A DNA stretch of 64,000 bases from DASQFQ01 sp963811595 (GCA_963811595.1 CAWERW010000002.1:248001-312000); one strand, 5' to 3'; positions 23,125 to 33,075 are shown, numbered from the stretch's first letter. The notes: a model not told the origin generated them from the sequence alone. Made by a program: numbers and translations.

Positions 23125-24126
23125 TCAGGCTCGCTGCGCCGTGCTCTCGCGCTCGATCAGCGAGGTGGCCAGCTCGACGCGCGGGTCCTCCTCCTCGCCC
23201 AGGACGAGCCGCGTCGCCATCGCCCCCATCTCAGTCAGCGGCTGGCGGATCGTGGTCAGCGGCGGCCACGCCCAGTGGGCCATCGGGAGGTCGTCGAACC
23301 CGATCACGCTGAGCTGCGACGGGACGTGCAGGCCGAGCTCGCGCGCCGCCCGGTAGACGCCGAACGCCTGGAGGTCGCTGCCCGCGAAGATCGCGGTCGG
23401 CGGCTCGTCGAGCCTCAGCAGCGCGCGACCCTGCTCGTAGCCGCCGCCGACGTGGAAGTCGCCCCAGCGCACGAGCGCGGGGTCGGCCGCCAGCCCGGCG
23501 GTGTCGAGCGCGGCGCGGTAGCCGTCGACGCGCGCGCGGCTGCACAGCACCGTGGGCGGCCCGCCGATCATCCCGATGCGGCTGTGCCCGAGCCCGACGA
23601 GGTGCCGCGTCGCGGCCAGCCCGCCGTTCCAGTTCGTGGCGCCGACCGAGGGCACGTCGGGCGCGGGCTCGCCCGCCGGGTCGATGACCGCGAACGGGAT
23701 CGCACGCGCGCGCAGGCGCTCGGCCTGCTCGCGGTTGAGCTCGGAGACGACGAGGATCACGCCCGCGCTGCGGCGCGCCGCCACCGCATCGACCCACGAG
23801 CGCCCGAGCGCGCCGGGACCCTCCTGGGCCGACAGCACGACGCCGAGATGGTGCTCGCGCGCGACCTCCTCGACGCCTCGGATGATCTCGATCGCCCACG
23901 GGCTCTCGAGCTCGTTGAACACGAGGTCGAGCAGGTCGGGCCGCCCGTTGCGCGGCGGCCGGCGGCGGCGGTAGCCGTGCTCGGCGAGGAGCCGCTCGAC
24001 GCGCTCGCGCGTGCCCGGCGCGACGTCCGCGCGGCCGTTGACGACCTTCGAGACCGTCGGCGAGGAGACGCCCGCGGCGCGCGCCACGTCGGCGATCGTC
24101 ACGCGCGGGGAGAGCGAGTCCGACAC
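23125..24126 (-). CDS. LacI family repressor, probable xylan/xylose regulator
   Basis: 333 aa from GTG 24126. The N-terminal helix-turn-helix (VTIADVARAAGVSSPTVSKV, residues 9-28) is followed by a hinge helix and a periplasmic-binding-like sugar domain (GVEEVAREHHLGVVLS ... AIFAGSDLQAFGVYRAARELG ... VIGFDDLP). It is divergent from the GH10 xylanase and upstream of the isomerase/xylulokinase pair. The intergenic region holds perfect LacI-type palindromes. It most likely represses the xylanase and its own operon, released by xylose or xylo-oligosaccharide. The regulon is inferred. Confidence 0.93.
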   Translation of the reverse strand: MSDSLSPRVTIADVARAAGVSSPTVSKVVNGRADVAPGTRERVERLLAEHGYRRRRPPRNGRPDLLDLVFNELESPWAIEIIRGVEEVAREHHLGVVLSAQEGPGALGRSWVDAVAARRSAGVILVVSELNREQAERLRARAIPFAVIDPAGEPAPDVPSVGATNWNGGLAATRHLVGLGHSRIGMIGGPPTVLCSRARVDGYRAALDTAGLAADPALVRWGDFHVGGGYEQGRALLRLDEPPTAIFAGSDLQAFGVYRAARELGLHVPSQLSVIGFDDLPMAHWAWPPLTTIRQPLTEMGAMATRLVLGEEEDPRVELATSLIERESTAQRA

Positions 24127-24142
24127 GTTCGGGAACGTATCA

Positions 24143-24219
24143 GAAGTTTCGGAAAAATTTCGAACAATTCTGCGGTATCGTCCCGTCCGGAGGAGGAAAT
24201 CCGGTTCGAAAGTTTCGAA
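24143..24219. promoter_or_regulatory. Xylanase/LacI operators (CGAAA-N-TTTCG boxes)
   Basis: A perfect 15-bp palindrome TTCGAAA-G-TTTCGAA at 24205-24219 lies 30 bp upstream of the xylanase GTG. A looser copy occupies 24148-24164 (TTCGG...CGAA, 12 of 17 positions symmetric), next to the LacI start, and a half-palindrome GAAGTTTC is at 24143-24150. CGAAA-N-TTTCG boxes are known upstream of streptomycete xylanase genes. One box near each divergent start suggests joint repression of the xylanase and autoregulation of the LacI gene. Confidence 0.8.
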
Positions 24220-24249
24220 TCCGACGCACCCGGAGGAGAGGAGACCCAG

Positions 24250-25260
24250 GTGTCCGTTTCTGCGTTCAAGGTCCGGTCGACGCTGCTCGCCGCGCTGCTC
24301 GCACTGCTCGTCCTCGCCGCGCCGGCCGCCGCGCGCGACCGCGAGCCGCTGCTCGGCACCGCCGTCGACGTCGACGCGCTCGCGAACGACGACCGCTACC
24401 GCGCGCTGCTGGCGCGCGAGTTCGACTCGGTCACCGCCGAGAACGTCATGAAGTGGTACGCCGTCGAGCCGCAGCGCGGCGTCGACGACTTCGCGGACGC
24501 CGACCGGCTCGTGCGCTTCGCGCGCCGCCACCACCAGAGCGTCTACGGCCACACGCTGATCTGGCACAACCAGCTGCCGGCCTGGCTGACCGAAGGCGAG
24601 TTCAGCAAGCCTGAGCTCAAGCGCATCCTGCGCCGCCACATCTTCGCCGTGGCCGGCCACTTCCGCGGCAAGGTCCGCGCCTGGGACGTCGTCAACGAGG
24701 CGATCGACGACGACGGGCAGTGGCGCGACACGATCTTCTACCGAGCGTTCGGTCCGGAGTACGTCGAAATGGCGCTGCGCTGGGCGCGCCAGGCCGACCC
24801 GCACGCGAAGCTCTTCCTCAACGACTACAACATCGAGGGCGTCAACGCCAAGAGCGACGCCTACTACGCGCTCGCGAAGGACCTGCGGCGGCGCGGCGTG
24901 CCGCTCGACGGCATCGGCATCCAGGGCCATCTGTCGCTCGTGTACGACTTCCCCGGGCGCGTCGAGGAGAACCTGCGGCGCTTCGCGCGGCTCGGGCTCG
25001 AGCCGGCGTTCACCGAGGTCGACGTCCGCATCCCGCTCCCCGTCTCCGCCGACGAGCTCGCCGAGCAGGCCGACTGGTTCCGCCGGCTGTATGACGCGTG
25101 CCGCGCGGTGCGGCCGTGCAAGACCTACACCGTGTGGGGCTTCACCGACCGCTACTCGTGGGTGCCGGGCGTCTTCCCCGGTGAGGGCGCCGCGACGCCG
25201 TTCGACGAGGAGTACCGGCCGAAGCCGGCGTGGCACGCGCTGCGACCGCGCGGGTTCTAG
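24250..25260 (+). CDS. Secreted GH10 endo-1,4-beta-xylanase
   Basis: 336 aa from GTG 24250, preceded by GGAGGAGAGGAG 6-7 nt upstream. A Sec signal peptide spans residues 1-28 (cleavage after AAPAAA). The catalytic TIM barrel has TAENVMKWYAVEP, HTLIWHNQLP and the acid/base Glu150 in WDVVNEA. The nucleophile is Glu256 in FTEVDVR, and WGFTDRYSW lies near the end. No carbohydrate-binding module is attached, so it is a minimal single-domain xylanase. It cleaves xylan outside the cell; products feed the transporter and xylose genes nearby. Confidence 0.97.
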   Translation: MSVSAFKVRSTLLAALLALLVLAAPAAARDREPLLGTAVDVDALANDDRYRALLAREFDSVTAENVMKWYAVEPQRGVDDFADADRLVRFARRHHQSVYGHTLIWHNQLPAWLTEGEFSKPELKRILRRHIFAVAGHFRGKVRAWDVVNEAIDDDGQWRDTIFYRAFGPEYVEMALRWARQADPHAKLFLNDYNIEGVNAKSDAYYALAKDLRRRGVPLDGIGIQGHLSLVYDFPGRVEENLRRFARLGLEPAFTEVDVRIPLPVSADELAEQADWFRRLYDACRAVRPCKTYTVWGFTDRYSWVPGVFPGEGAATPFDEEYRPKPAWHALRPRGF

Positions 25261-25283
25261 GAGGCCGAGGACCCCGCTGACGG

Positions 25284-25310
25284 CGGGCGGGACCACTAGG
25301 GTCCCGCCCG
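25284..25310 (+). terminator. Xylanase terminator
   Basis: Perfect 11-bp arms (25284-25294 with 25300-25310, GGGCGGGACC / GGTCCCGCCC plus an outer C-G pair) around a 5-nt loop, 23 bp beyond the xylanase stop. A very stable hairpin without a T-tract. Confidence 0.75.
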
Positions 25311-25373
25311 TGCGCTCCATCGGCGTCGGGATGCTCGGCTGCGGCTTCAGAGGGCGCCGCAAGGAAGTACCGC

Positions 25374-25742
25374 GTGGCTGAGCAGCCCGCCGCGCACGTC
25401 GAGATGGACGCGGAGGGCGTCGTCACGGGCTGGGACGACGGCGCCGAGAAGCTGTTCGGCTACAGCGCCGATGAGGCGGTGACGCGCGCGGTGGCCGAGC
25501 TGATCGTGCCGCCCGAGCTGCGCCCGGCGCACACGCGCGGGCTCGAGCGCGTGGGCGCCGGCGGGCCGTCGGTGCTCGTGGGCCGGACGGTCGAGGTGCC
25601 CGCGCTCGACGCGTTCGGCCGCTCGTTCCTCGTCGAGCTCACGATCGCCGAGCTGGACGCGCCGCCGGCGCGCTTCCGCGGCACGATCTCGGTCGTGGGC
25701 GCTCACAGCGCCACGGCGGAGCCCGACTCCGCCGACCGGTAG
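25374..25742 (+). CDS. Stand-alone PAS-domain protein
   Basis: 122 aa from GTG 25374 with AAGGAAG 6 nt upstream. Almost the whole protein is one PAS domain (MDAEGVVTGWDDGAEKLFGYSADEAV ... GRSFLVELTIAELD). It has no output domain, so it may act by partner binding or as a decoy/adapter sensor. Its 3' end overlaps the convergent oxidoreductase gene by 40 bp. The ~14-residue tail after the fold (HSATAEPDSADR) is encoded in this overlap. Partner unknown. Confidence 0.75.
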   Translation: MAEQPAAHVEMDAEGVVTGWDDGAEKLFGYSADEAVTRAVAELIVPPELRPAHTRGLERVGAGGPSVLVGRTVEVPALDAFGRSFLVELTIAELDAPPARFRGTISVVGAHSATAEPDSADR

Positions 25743-26671
25743 AGGGCCTCGATCCCGCGCGCCTGCGCGAGCGCGTCCGCCGCGCCGAGGCGCACGCCGT
25801 CCTCGCCGCGGACCGCGCGCGCGAAGTCGGCGAGCTCGCAGGCGTAGGGGTTGGCGGCCTCGATCTCGACGTGCTCCACGCCGTCGTCGCGCCGGATCTC
25901 GATGCCGGGCGAGGCGCCGTGCCAGGGGTCGGACAGAAACAGCGACGCCTCGTCGCCGATCGCCTCGAGGTGGTGGCGCCGCCCGACCGAGAAGCCGCAG
26001 TGGAACGCGCCGATGACGTCGCCGGGGAAGCGCAGGGTCGCCGCGAGCGCGACGTCCACGCCGTCGCCGCCGATCACCTGCTCGGCGTACACGCGCTCCG
26101 GCTCGGCCCCCGCGACGAGGCGCGTGCCGCTCAGGCAGTAGCAGCCGACGTCCATCAGCGAGCCGCCGTCGAGCCCGCCCTGCATGCGGATGTCACCCAC
26201 GTCGGCGAGCGGGAAGGAGAACGACGCCTTGACCATCCGCAGCCGCCCGACCACTCCCTCGTCGAGCAGCGCCCGCAGCCGCAGCGTCTGCGGGTGGTGG
26301 CGCCACATGAACGCCTCCTCGAGCACTCGATCGGCGCGCTCCGCGGCGGCGAAGGCCTCCTCGGCCTCCGCCGGGCGGCGCGTCAGCGGCTTCTCGCACA
26401 GCACGTGCTTGCCCGCCTCGAGCGCCCGCAGCGTCCACGGCACGTGCAGCGAGTTCGGCAGCGGGTTGTAGACCGCGTCGACCTCCGGGTCCTCGAGCAG
26501 CGCCTCGTAGGACCCGTGGGCCCGCTCGATCCCGTGCTCGCGCGCGAAGCCCTCCGCGCGCGAGCGGTCGCGCGAGGCGACGGCCACGACCGCCGCCTCG
26601 TCCGTCCCTTCGGCTCCGCCGAGGAGCTTCCGGTTGATGTTGGCGGTGGAGAGCAGCCCCCACCGCATCAT
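25703..26671 (-). CDS. Gfo/Idh/MocA family oxidoreductase
   Basis: 322 aa from ATG 26671 (or the adjacent ATG 26668), overlapping the permease stop by ATGA. The N-terminal Rossmann domain binds NAD(P). The conserved CEKPLTRR carries the catalytic-region Lys of EKP, and NPLPNSLH and MDVGCYC are typical of the family. The C-terminal alpha/beta domain completes the fold. It is last in the sugar-transport operon, so it probably oxidises xylose or a related sugar (for example a xylose dehydrogenase), giving a possible second route beside isomerase/xylulokinase. Substrate unproven. Confidence 0.92.
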   Translation of the reverse strand: MMRWGLLSTANINRKLLGGAEGTDEAAVVAVASRDRSRAEGFAREHGIERAHGSYEALLEDPEVDAVYNPLPNSLHVPWTLRALEAGKHVLCEKPLTRRPAEAEEAFAAAERADRVLEEAFMWRHHPQTLRLRALLDEGVVGRLRMVKASFSFPLADVGDIRMQGGLDGGSLMDVGCYCLSGTRLVAGAEPERVYAEQVIGGDGVDVALAATLRFPGDVIGAFHCGFSVGRRHHLEAIGDEASLFLSDPWHGASPGIEIRRDDGVEHVEIEAANPYACELADFARAVRGEDGVRLGAADALAQARGIEALYRSAESGSAVAL

Positions 26672-27902
26672 GCCCTGCCCGACGCTTCGCGCCCCCTCCT
26701 GGAGATCGAGTCGACGGTGACCGCGAGCAGCAGCACGCCGCCGGTGAGCACGAACTTCGTGCCCGACGACAGACCCAGCAGCCCGAGCCCGTTGTCGATG
26801 CCGAGCATCACCAGCGCACCGAGCAGCGCGGCCTTCATCGTGCCGCGGCCGCCGAACAGCGAGGTGCCGCCGATGACCGCCGCGGCGATCGGGTACAGCA
26901 GCGCCTGGCCGCCGCCCGTGTTCGTGTCGACCGACCGCAGGCGGGAGGCGAGGATGATGCCGCCCACCACGGCCATGAACGACACGAGCGCGAAGCAGGC
27001 GATGCGCACGTTGTCGACGTTGATGCCGGCGCGCCGCGCCGCCTCGGCGTTGCCGCCGACGGCGTAGATGTGGCGCCCGAACTTCGTCCGGTTGAGGATG
27101 AACGTCCAGAACACGTAGAGGACCCCGACGATCAGCGCCACGTACGGCAGGCCGCGATCCTGGTTGCAGAGCGCGACGACGACCGCCAGCGCCGCGCCCA
27201 GCGCGCCGATCCGCAGGGCCACGATCAGCGTCGGGTCGGTCGCCAGCCCGGCCGCCTTGCGCGAGCGCAGGCTGGCCAGCTGCACCAGCGCGTAGAGCGC
27301 GGTCACGACGAGCATGAGGATCCACGCCGTGGCGTCCGGCAGGAAGTCGTTCGCGACCCCGATGACGAAGTCGTTCTGCAGGATCACCGTGCCCTTGGAG
27401 CCGATCAGCAGCAGGACGACGCCGTTCCATGCCAGCAGCCCTGCCAGCGTGACCACGAACGACGGCACGCCGACCTTCGTGATGATCAGCCCGTGGAAGG
27501 TCCCGATCGCGAGGCCGGAGGCGAACACGATCCCGAGCACGACGAAGGTCGGCAGCTCGTTGCCGTCCGGGGTCAGCAGGATCGCGGTCAGCACGCCGCC
27601 GACGCCGGAGACGAAGCCGATCGAGAGGTCGATCTCCCCCAGCAGCAGCGCGAACGTCACGCCCATGGCGATCACCGCGTAGGGCGCCGTCTGCACGATC
27701 AGGTTGACGAAGTTCCCCGAGGTGAGGAAGCGGTCGTTCTGCGACTGGAAGACGATCGCGATGATGATCAGGCCGACGACGATCGGCAGCGAGCCGAGCT
27801 CGCCGCTCTTGACGTCGGTCCACCAGCGCTGCGCGTACGCGCCGATGGTGTTGGCCGCCGGGGCGTCCGGGTCGGCGGCGGGCGGAGGTGCGGTCGCGGC
27901 GC

Positions 27903-27906
<4 letters not shown>
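26668..27906 (-). CDS. Xylose/ribose-type ABC transporter permease
   Basis: 412 aa from ATG 27906, overlapping the ATPase stop by ATGA. A BPD_transp_2 permease (RbsC/XylH family) with about 10-12 membrane helices. Visible features include the conserved LLLGEIDLSIG, KVGVPSFVVTLAG, GRHIYAVGGNAEAARRAGI (the cytosolic coupling loop) and GGTSLFGGRG. The length and the long inserted helix pair in the middle match XylH rather than the ~320-aa RbsC. It forms the membrane channel with the adjacent ATPase and binding protein. Confidence 0.93.
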
Positions 27907-28705
<799 letters not shown>

Positions 28706-28706
<1 letters not shown>

Positions 28707-29812
28707 TACAGGCCGACCTCGCCGCACTTCTCGGCCAGCTTGCCGGCACAGATCTCTTCCTTCTTCGGGAAGTCCGGCTCGCCGATGTAGTCCTTGATGT
28801 TGTCCTTCGTGACCGCCACCGGCTCGAGCAGCACAGCCGGGACGTCACGCGTCTCGTTGTTGACCTTGGCGGTCGCCTCGGTCGGGGTCTCGCCCTTCGC
28901 CAGCGCGATCGCGAGCTTCGCGGCCGCGTCGGCCTCCTTCTTGATCGCCTTGTAGACCGTCATGCACTGGTCGCCGTTGACGATGTTCTGGATGCCCTGG
29001 AGCGTCGCGTCCTGGCCGGTGACCGGGACCTGCGGCAGCTTGCGCTGCTTGAGGGCGGAGATCGCCGCGTTGCCGAGGCCGTCGTTGGCCGCGAGCACGC
29101 CGTCGACCTTGTTGTCGGCCTTCTGGAGCATCTGCTCGAAGATCGTCAGCGCCTTCTGGTTGTCCCAGTCGGGCACTGCCTGATCGTCGACTTCCTTCCA
29201 GTCGCCGGACTCGAACTTCGGGTTGATGACCGAGTCGTAGCCGTTCTTGAACAGCGTCGCGTTGTTGTCCGTCGGCGAGCCGTTGAGGACCGCGACCTGC
29301 GCGTTGGGCTTGTCGCCCAGGCAGTCCACGAGGCCCTGGCCCTGGAGCTGGCCGACCTTCTCGTTGTCGAACGAGACGTAGTAGTCGGAGTCGCCCTTGA
29401 GCGTGAGGCGGTCGTAGTCGATGACCTTGACGCCCTGCGACTTCGCGTTGGCCGCGATCGCCGCGCCGGAGCCCGAGTCGAGGTTCACGAGCAGCAGCAC
29501 CTTCGCGCCGTTCGTGATCGCCTGCTCGGCCTGCTGCTGCTGAGTGGCCTTGTCGCCCTCGGCGTTCTGGATCTCCGACTCGACGCCCGCGGCGTCGAAC
29601 GCCTGCTTGAGGAACGGCCGGTCGACCGTCTCCCAGCGGACCGAGGACTTGGAGTCCGGCAGCAGCACCGCGACCTTGCCCGCGGACTTCTCACCGCTGC
29701 TGGAGCCACCACCGCCGCCCTCGTCGTCGTCACCGCATGCGGCGACCGGGACGGCCAGCGCCAGGAGCGCGGCTCCCAGCACCAGATGTGTACCTCTCCC
29801 CCTCGACTTCAC
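28706..29812 (-). CDS. Xylose-type ABC transporter substrate-binding lipoprotein (XylF-like)
   Basis: 368 aa from GTG 29812 with GAGGAGG 6-7 nt upstream, overlapping the ROK gene stop by GTGA. A lipoprotein signal ends at VPVAAC, then a Gly/Ser-rich linker leads to a Peripla_BP_4 domain. KVAVLLPDSKSSVRWETVD, QNAEGDKATQQQQAEQAI and VTGQDATLQGIQNIV resemble XylF. It captures sugar outside the membrane and delivers it to the permease. Xylose as ligand is inferred from sequence style and from the surrounding xylan genes. Confidence 0.94.
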
Positions 29813-31032
29813 GTCGTTCCTCCTCGTTGAATTGACAGCGGATGCGGCGCCAGTCGCGCCGCGAGATGCTCGGACTGCAGTAGGGCCAGGGCGAGCGCGC
29901 CGAGCACCTGCGCTCGCTCCCCGAGGACACCCGCCACGATCCGTGCGTCCTCCGCGGCCGGCGCAATCGCGTACCGGCCCACGGCCTCCCGCATCGGATC
30001 GAGGAGGAGGTCGCCCGCCTCGCCCAGGTCTCCGCCCACGACGACCGTGTCGGGGTTGAAGACGTTGCAGATCGCGGCGATCACCCGGCCGAGCACGCGC
30101 CCGGCGTCGGCGATCGCCCGTTGGCAGCCGACGTCGCCCGCGTGGGCCAGCCGGATGATCTCGGCCACGTGAAGCTCCTCACCGCGGCTGCGCCGCAGGA
30201 GGTCGGTCAGCGCCGGGCCCGAGACGTAGGTCTCGAGGCAGCCGCGGTTGCCGCAGCGGCAGATCGGCCCGCTCTCGTCGACCAGCACGTGGCCGACCTC
30301 GCCCGCCATGCCGCGGCCGCCGCGGTACGGGCGGCCGTCGACGATCAGGCCCGCGCCGATGCCCGACGAGATCATCACGTAGACGGCGTTGCGGGCGTCC
30401 CGGGCCGCGCCGAGCGTGACCTCGGCGAGCGCACCGAGGTTCGCGTCGTTGTCGAGGTGGACCGGCAGGCCGCCGATCCGGCTGCTCATCTCGTCGGCCA
30501 CCGCGAGCCCTTCCCAGCCGGGCAGGATCGCGGTCGGGCGGACGGCGCCGCGCTCGTGGTCGATCGGCCCCGAGAGCGCCATCCCGATGCCGATGACGTC
30601 GGACTGGCTCAGGCCGGTCTCGGTGAGCAGGTCGTCGACGAGCTCCGCCGCCGTGTCGAGCGACTGCTCGGCTGCGTGGTCGACGTCCTCGGCGCGCACG
30701 GCCTCCGCGAGCACGGTGCGCGAGAGGTCCGACACGGCCGCGTGGATGCGGTCGTGGCCGAAGTCGATGCCGACCACCGCGCCCGCCGAGCGGTCCAGCG
30801 AGAGCAGGGTCGGGGGTCGCCCGGTGGCCATGCTGGCCGGGGCGTCGGGGTCGGAGTGCTCGACGATCAGCCCGTGCGCCTGGAGGTCGGACACGAGGCT
30901 CGAGACGGTCGAGCGGGAGAGGCCCGTGACGCGCGCGATCTCCGCCCTGCTGGCGGTACCCCGCTCGCGCAGGGTCTCCACCACGCGCAGGCGATTGAGC
31001 TCGCGCAACGATTCCAGCGACCCGGTCCTCAC
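29809..31032 (-). CDS. ROK family transcriptional regulator (XylR-like)
   Basis: 407 aa from GTG 31032. A TTG at 31071 in frame would add 13 residues, but that TTG is part of a likely -35 TTGACA. An N-terminal winged helix (RAEIARVTGLSRSTVSSLVSDLQ) precedes a ROK sugar-kinase-like domain with GIDFGHDRIH, LDNDANLGAL and the zinc motif CRCGNRGCLE. It is first in the operon with the ABC transporter and the Gfo/Idh enzyme, so it probably represses its own operon until sugar binds. It is independent of the LacI regulator next door, giving the locus two sugar-responsive repressors. Confidence 0.93.
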   Translation of the reverse strand: MRTGSLESLRELNRLRVVETLRERGTASRAEIARVTGLSRSTVSSLVSDLQAHGLIVEHSDPDAPASMATGRPPTLLSLDRSAGAVVGIDFGHDRIHAAVSDLSRTVLAEAVRAEDVDHAAEQSLDTAAELVDDLLTETGLSQSDVIGIGMALSGPIDHERGAVRPTAILPGWEGLAVADEMSSRIGGLPVHLDNDANLGALAEVTLGAARDARNAVYVMISSGIGAGLIVDGRPYRGGRGMAGEVGHVLVDESGPICRCGNRGCLETYVSGPALTDLLRRSRGEELHVAEIIRLAHAGDVGCQRAIADAGRVLGRVIAAICNVFNPDTVVVGGDLGEAGDLLLDPMREAVGRYAIAPAAEDARIVAGVLGERAQVLGALALALLQSEHLAARLAPHPLSIQRGGTT

Positions 31033-31041
31033 TCCGGGGCG

Positions 31042-31071
31042 ACCCTCTCCGATCGCGAGGGTGTTTGTCAA
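31042..31071 (-). promoter_or_regulatory. Putative promoter of the ROK-ABC transporter operon
   Basis: Consensus -35 TTGACA (31071-31066), then 18 bp, then GAGGGT (31047-31042), which keeps the key A2 and T6 of a -10. Transcription would begin close to the GTG at 31032, giving a nearly leaderless mRNA. This is the reason for preferring that GTG as start. Confidence 0.4.
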
Positions 31072-31111
31072 GAGTCCGCACGAACTCCTGCGTTAGGCGC
31101 CCTCCGAATGT

Positions 31112-32038
31112 TCAGGTTGCGGCAAAACGAGCAGGGATCTCCTGCTCGAGCTCGGCCACCGGGGCGAACAGGTCGCCGCGCTCCGCGACCCGCGCCAGCA
31201 CCTCGTCGGACGTGAAGGAGAGCGTCTCGGGATCGCGGTCGGAGAGCACGCCCTCGACCTCGCCCCAGTCCAGCGGCGTCGACACCGTCGGCCGCTCGCG
31301 CGCCCGCAGCGAGTAGACGTTGACCGTCGTCTTGTGCTCGTCGTTCTGGCTCCAGTCGACGAACACCTTGCCGCCGCGCAGCGACTTCTTCATCTCCGAG
31401 ACGACGAGCTCGGGGTGGCGGCGCTCGAGCAGCTGGGCGAGCCCGCGCGCGAACGTCTTCGTGACCTCGTAGGTGGCGGGCGTGTTGAGCGGCACGTAGA
31501 CCTGCATCCCCTTCGAGCCCGACGTCTTCGGGAACGACTCGAGGCCGAGGTGCTCGAACGCCTCGCGCAGGCGGCACGCCACCTCGGCGCACTCGACGAT
31601 CGTGGCCGGCGGGCCCGGGTCGAGGTCGAAGGCGATGATCACGGGCGCCTTGACGTCGTGGTGGAGCGCGAGCGACGTGTGCAGCTCGAGGTCGGCCAGG
31701 TTGGCCAGCCACACGAGCGTCGGCAGGTCGTTGCAGAGGCAGAAGTCGATCGTGCGCGAGTTGTGGCGGCTCCAGACCGCCGACGTCTGCACCCAGTCGG
31801 GCCGGTGGCTCGGGCACTGCTTCTCGTAGAAGTACTGGCCGGTGACCCCGTTCGGGTAGCGCTTGAGCGTCAGCGGGCGGTCGTACAGGTGCGGCAGGAC
31901 GGCCGGCGCGATGCGCGTGTAGTAGTCGATCAGCTGCCCCTTGGTGAAGCCGGTCTCGGGATAGAAGACCTTGTCGAGGTTCGAGAGCGACAGGCGGCGG
32001 TCGCCGATCTCGACGTCGAGGCGCTTGGCGGGAGGCAT
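31112..32038 (-). CDS. ligD: LigD-type DNA polymerase/primase module (NHEJ)
   Basis: 308 aa from ATG 32038 with GGGAGG 1-3 nt upstream. It is a stand-alone archaeo-eukaryotic primase-type polymerase domain, as in the PolDom of LigD. It has FYPETGFTKGQLIDYY, LKRYPNGV, the metal-binding DLD (residues 138-140) in FDLDPGPP, and KTSGSKGMQVYVPL. It fills gaps and adds nucleotides or ribonucleotides at double-strand breaks during Ku-dependent end joining. In mycobacteria the same domain is fused to the ligase; here it is a separate gene 8.4 kb from the phosphoesterase-ligase. Confidence 0.94.
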   Translation of the reverse strand: MPPAKRLDVEIGDRRLSLSNLDKVFYPETGFTKGQLIDYYTRIAPAVLPHLYDRPLTLKRYPNGVTGQYFYEKQCPSHRPDWVQTSAVWSRHNSRTIDFCLCNDLPTLVWLANLADLELHTSLALHHDVKAPVIIAFDLDPGPPATIVECAEVACRLREAFEHLGLESFPKTSGSKGMQVYVPLNTPATYEVTKTFARGLAQLLERRHPELVVSEMKKSLRGGKVFVDWSQNDEHKTTVNVYSLRARERPTVSTPLDWGEVEGVLSDRDPETLSFTSDEVLARVAERGDLFAPVAELEQEIPARFAAT

Positions 32039-32094
32039 CACCCGCGACGGTAGCCGAGCGTTTGGGCCGGGCGTGGCGAGGTTAGGTCTAAGAC

Positions 32095-33075
32095 ATGGCT
32101 ACGCAACCCAAGATCGACAAGAACGACCGCACGCAGCTCGAAGCGGGTCGCGCCCTCCTGCTGCAGCACCTGGAGGAGGCGCACGCCACCGAGCAGGCGC
32201 TCGTCACCAACCTTCGCGCGCACATCACGATGACGCCGCGCGGCTCCTACCGCACGTCGCTGGAGCGCCACCTCGAAGAGACCCAGCAGCACGAGCGAGC
32301 GGTGGCGCGCCGGATCCGCGAGATCGGGCGCGACCGCGGCATCGTCCGCGCCGCCTACGGCGTGCTCACGACCGCCGTCGGGCAGGCGCTCGTCCTCACC
32401 AAGGGCCCGCTCGACCTCCTGCGCGGCGGCCCCAGCGGCGAGCAGAAGCTGCTCAAGAACGCGCGTGACGAGGTCGTCACCGAAGCGCTCGAGATCGCGA
32501 TCTACGACGCGATCGAGGCGCTCGCGAAGGCGGTCGGCGACGAGCCGACGGCGAGGCTCGCCGCGCGCCACCGCGCCGACGAGGAGACCATGCTGGGCGA
32601 GCTTCGCCGGCACATCCCCCGCCTCGCCGAGGCCGTGGCGCTGGCCCGTGCCGGCGGCAAGCCGAGCTTCGACTGGGGCACCACCGGCGCGGCCGAGACC
32701 GTCAAGCGCACCGCGAAGACCGCGCGCCGGCCGCGCGTCTCCAAGACCCAGCCGCCGACGACGGAGTACCCGAAGCTGACCGCCAGCGAGGCGGTGGGCA
32801 AGCTCCCCGGCTTCACCCAGCAGCAGCTGAAGGACACGGTCGCCTGGGAGCGCGCGCACCGCAAGCGCGCCACCGTCATCGAGCGGGCGCAGAGCCTGCA
32901 GGAGGACGAGCCGTTCGGCGGCTACGACGACCTGACCGCGCGCGACGTCGCGCAGCGGCTCACGGATGCCGACGAGGCGACCGTGCGCCGGGTGCGCGAG
33001 TACGAGGGGCGCCACCAGCGGCGCGTCGAGGTGCTCGAGACGGCGCAGCGCCAGCTGAGCGGGACGTCGTCGTGA
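32095..33075 (+). CDS. DUF892 (YciF-like) helical protein with C-terminal repeats
   Basis: 326 aa from ATG 32095. The N-terminal ~165 residues form a ferritin-like four-helix DUF892 domain (LLQHLEEAHATEQALVTNL ... ETMLGELRRHIPRLAEAV), a group linked to stress. After a basic linker (TVKRTAKTARRPRVSK) come two copies of a ~45-residue helical repeat: YPKLTASEAVGKL...WERAHRKRATVIERAQ and YDDLTARDVAQRL...YEGRHQRRVEVLETAQ. The repeat looks like a small nucleic-acid or protein-binding helical unit. It is coupled by GTGA to the next small gene. Biochemical function unknown. Confidence 0.82.
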   Translation: MATQPKIDKNDRTQLEAGRALLLQHLEEAHATEQALVTNLRAHITMTPRGSYRTSLERHLEETQQHERAVARRIREIGRDRGIVRAAYGVLTTAVGQALVLTKGPLDLLRGGPSGEQKLLKNARDEVVTEALEIAIYDAIEALAKAVGDEPTARLAARHRADEETMLGELRRHIPRLAEAVALARAGGKPSFDWGTTGAAETVKRTAKTARRPRVSKTQPPTTEYPKLTASEAVGKLPGFTQQQLKDTVAWERAHRKRATVIERAQSLQEDEPFGGYDDLTARDVAQRLTDADEATVRRVREYEGRHQRRVEVLETAQRQLSGTSS

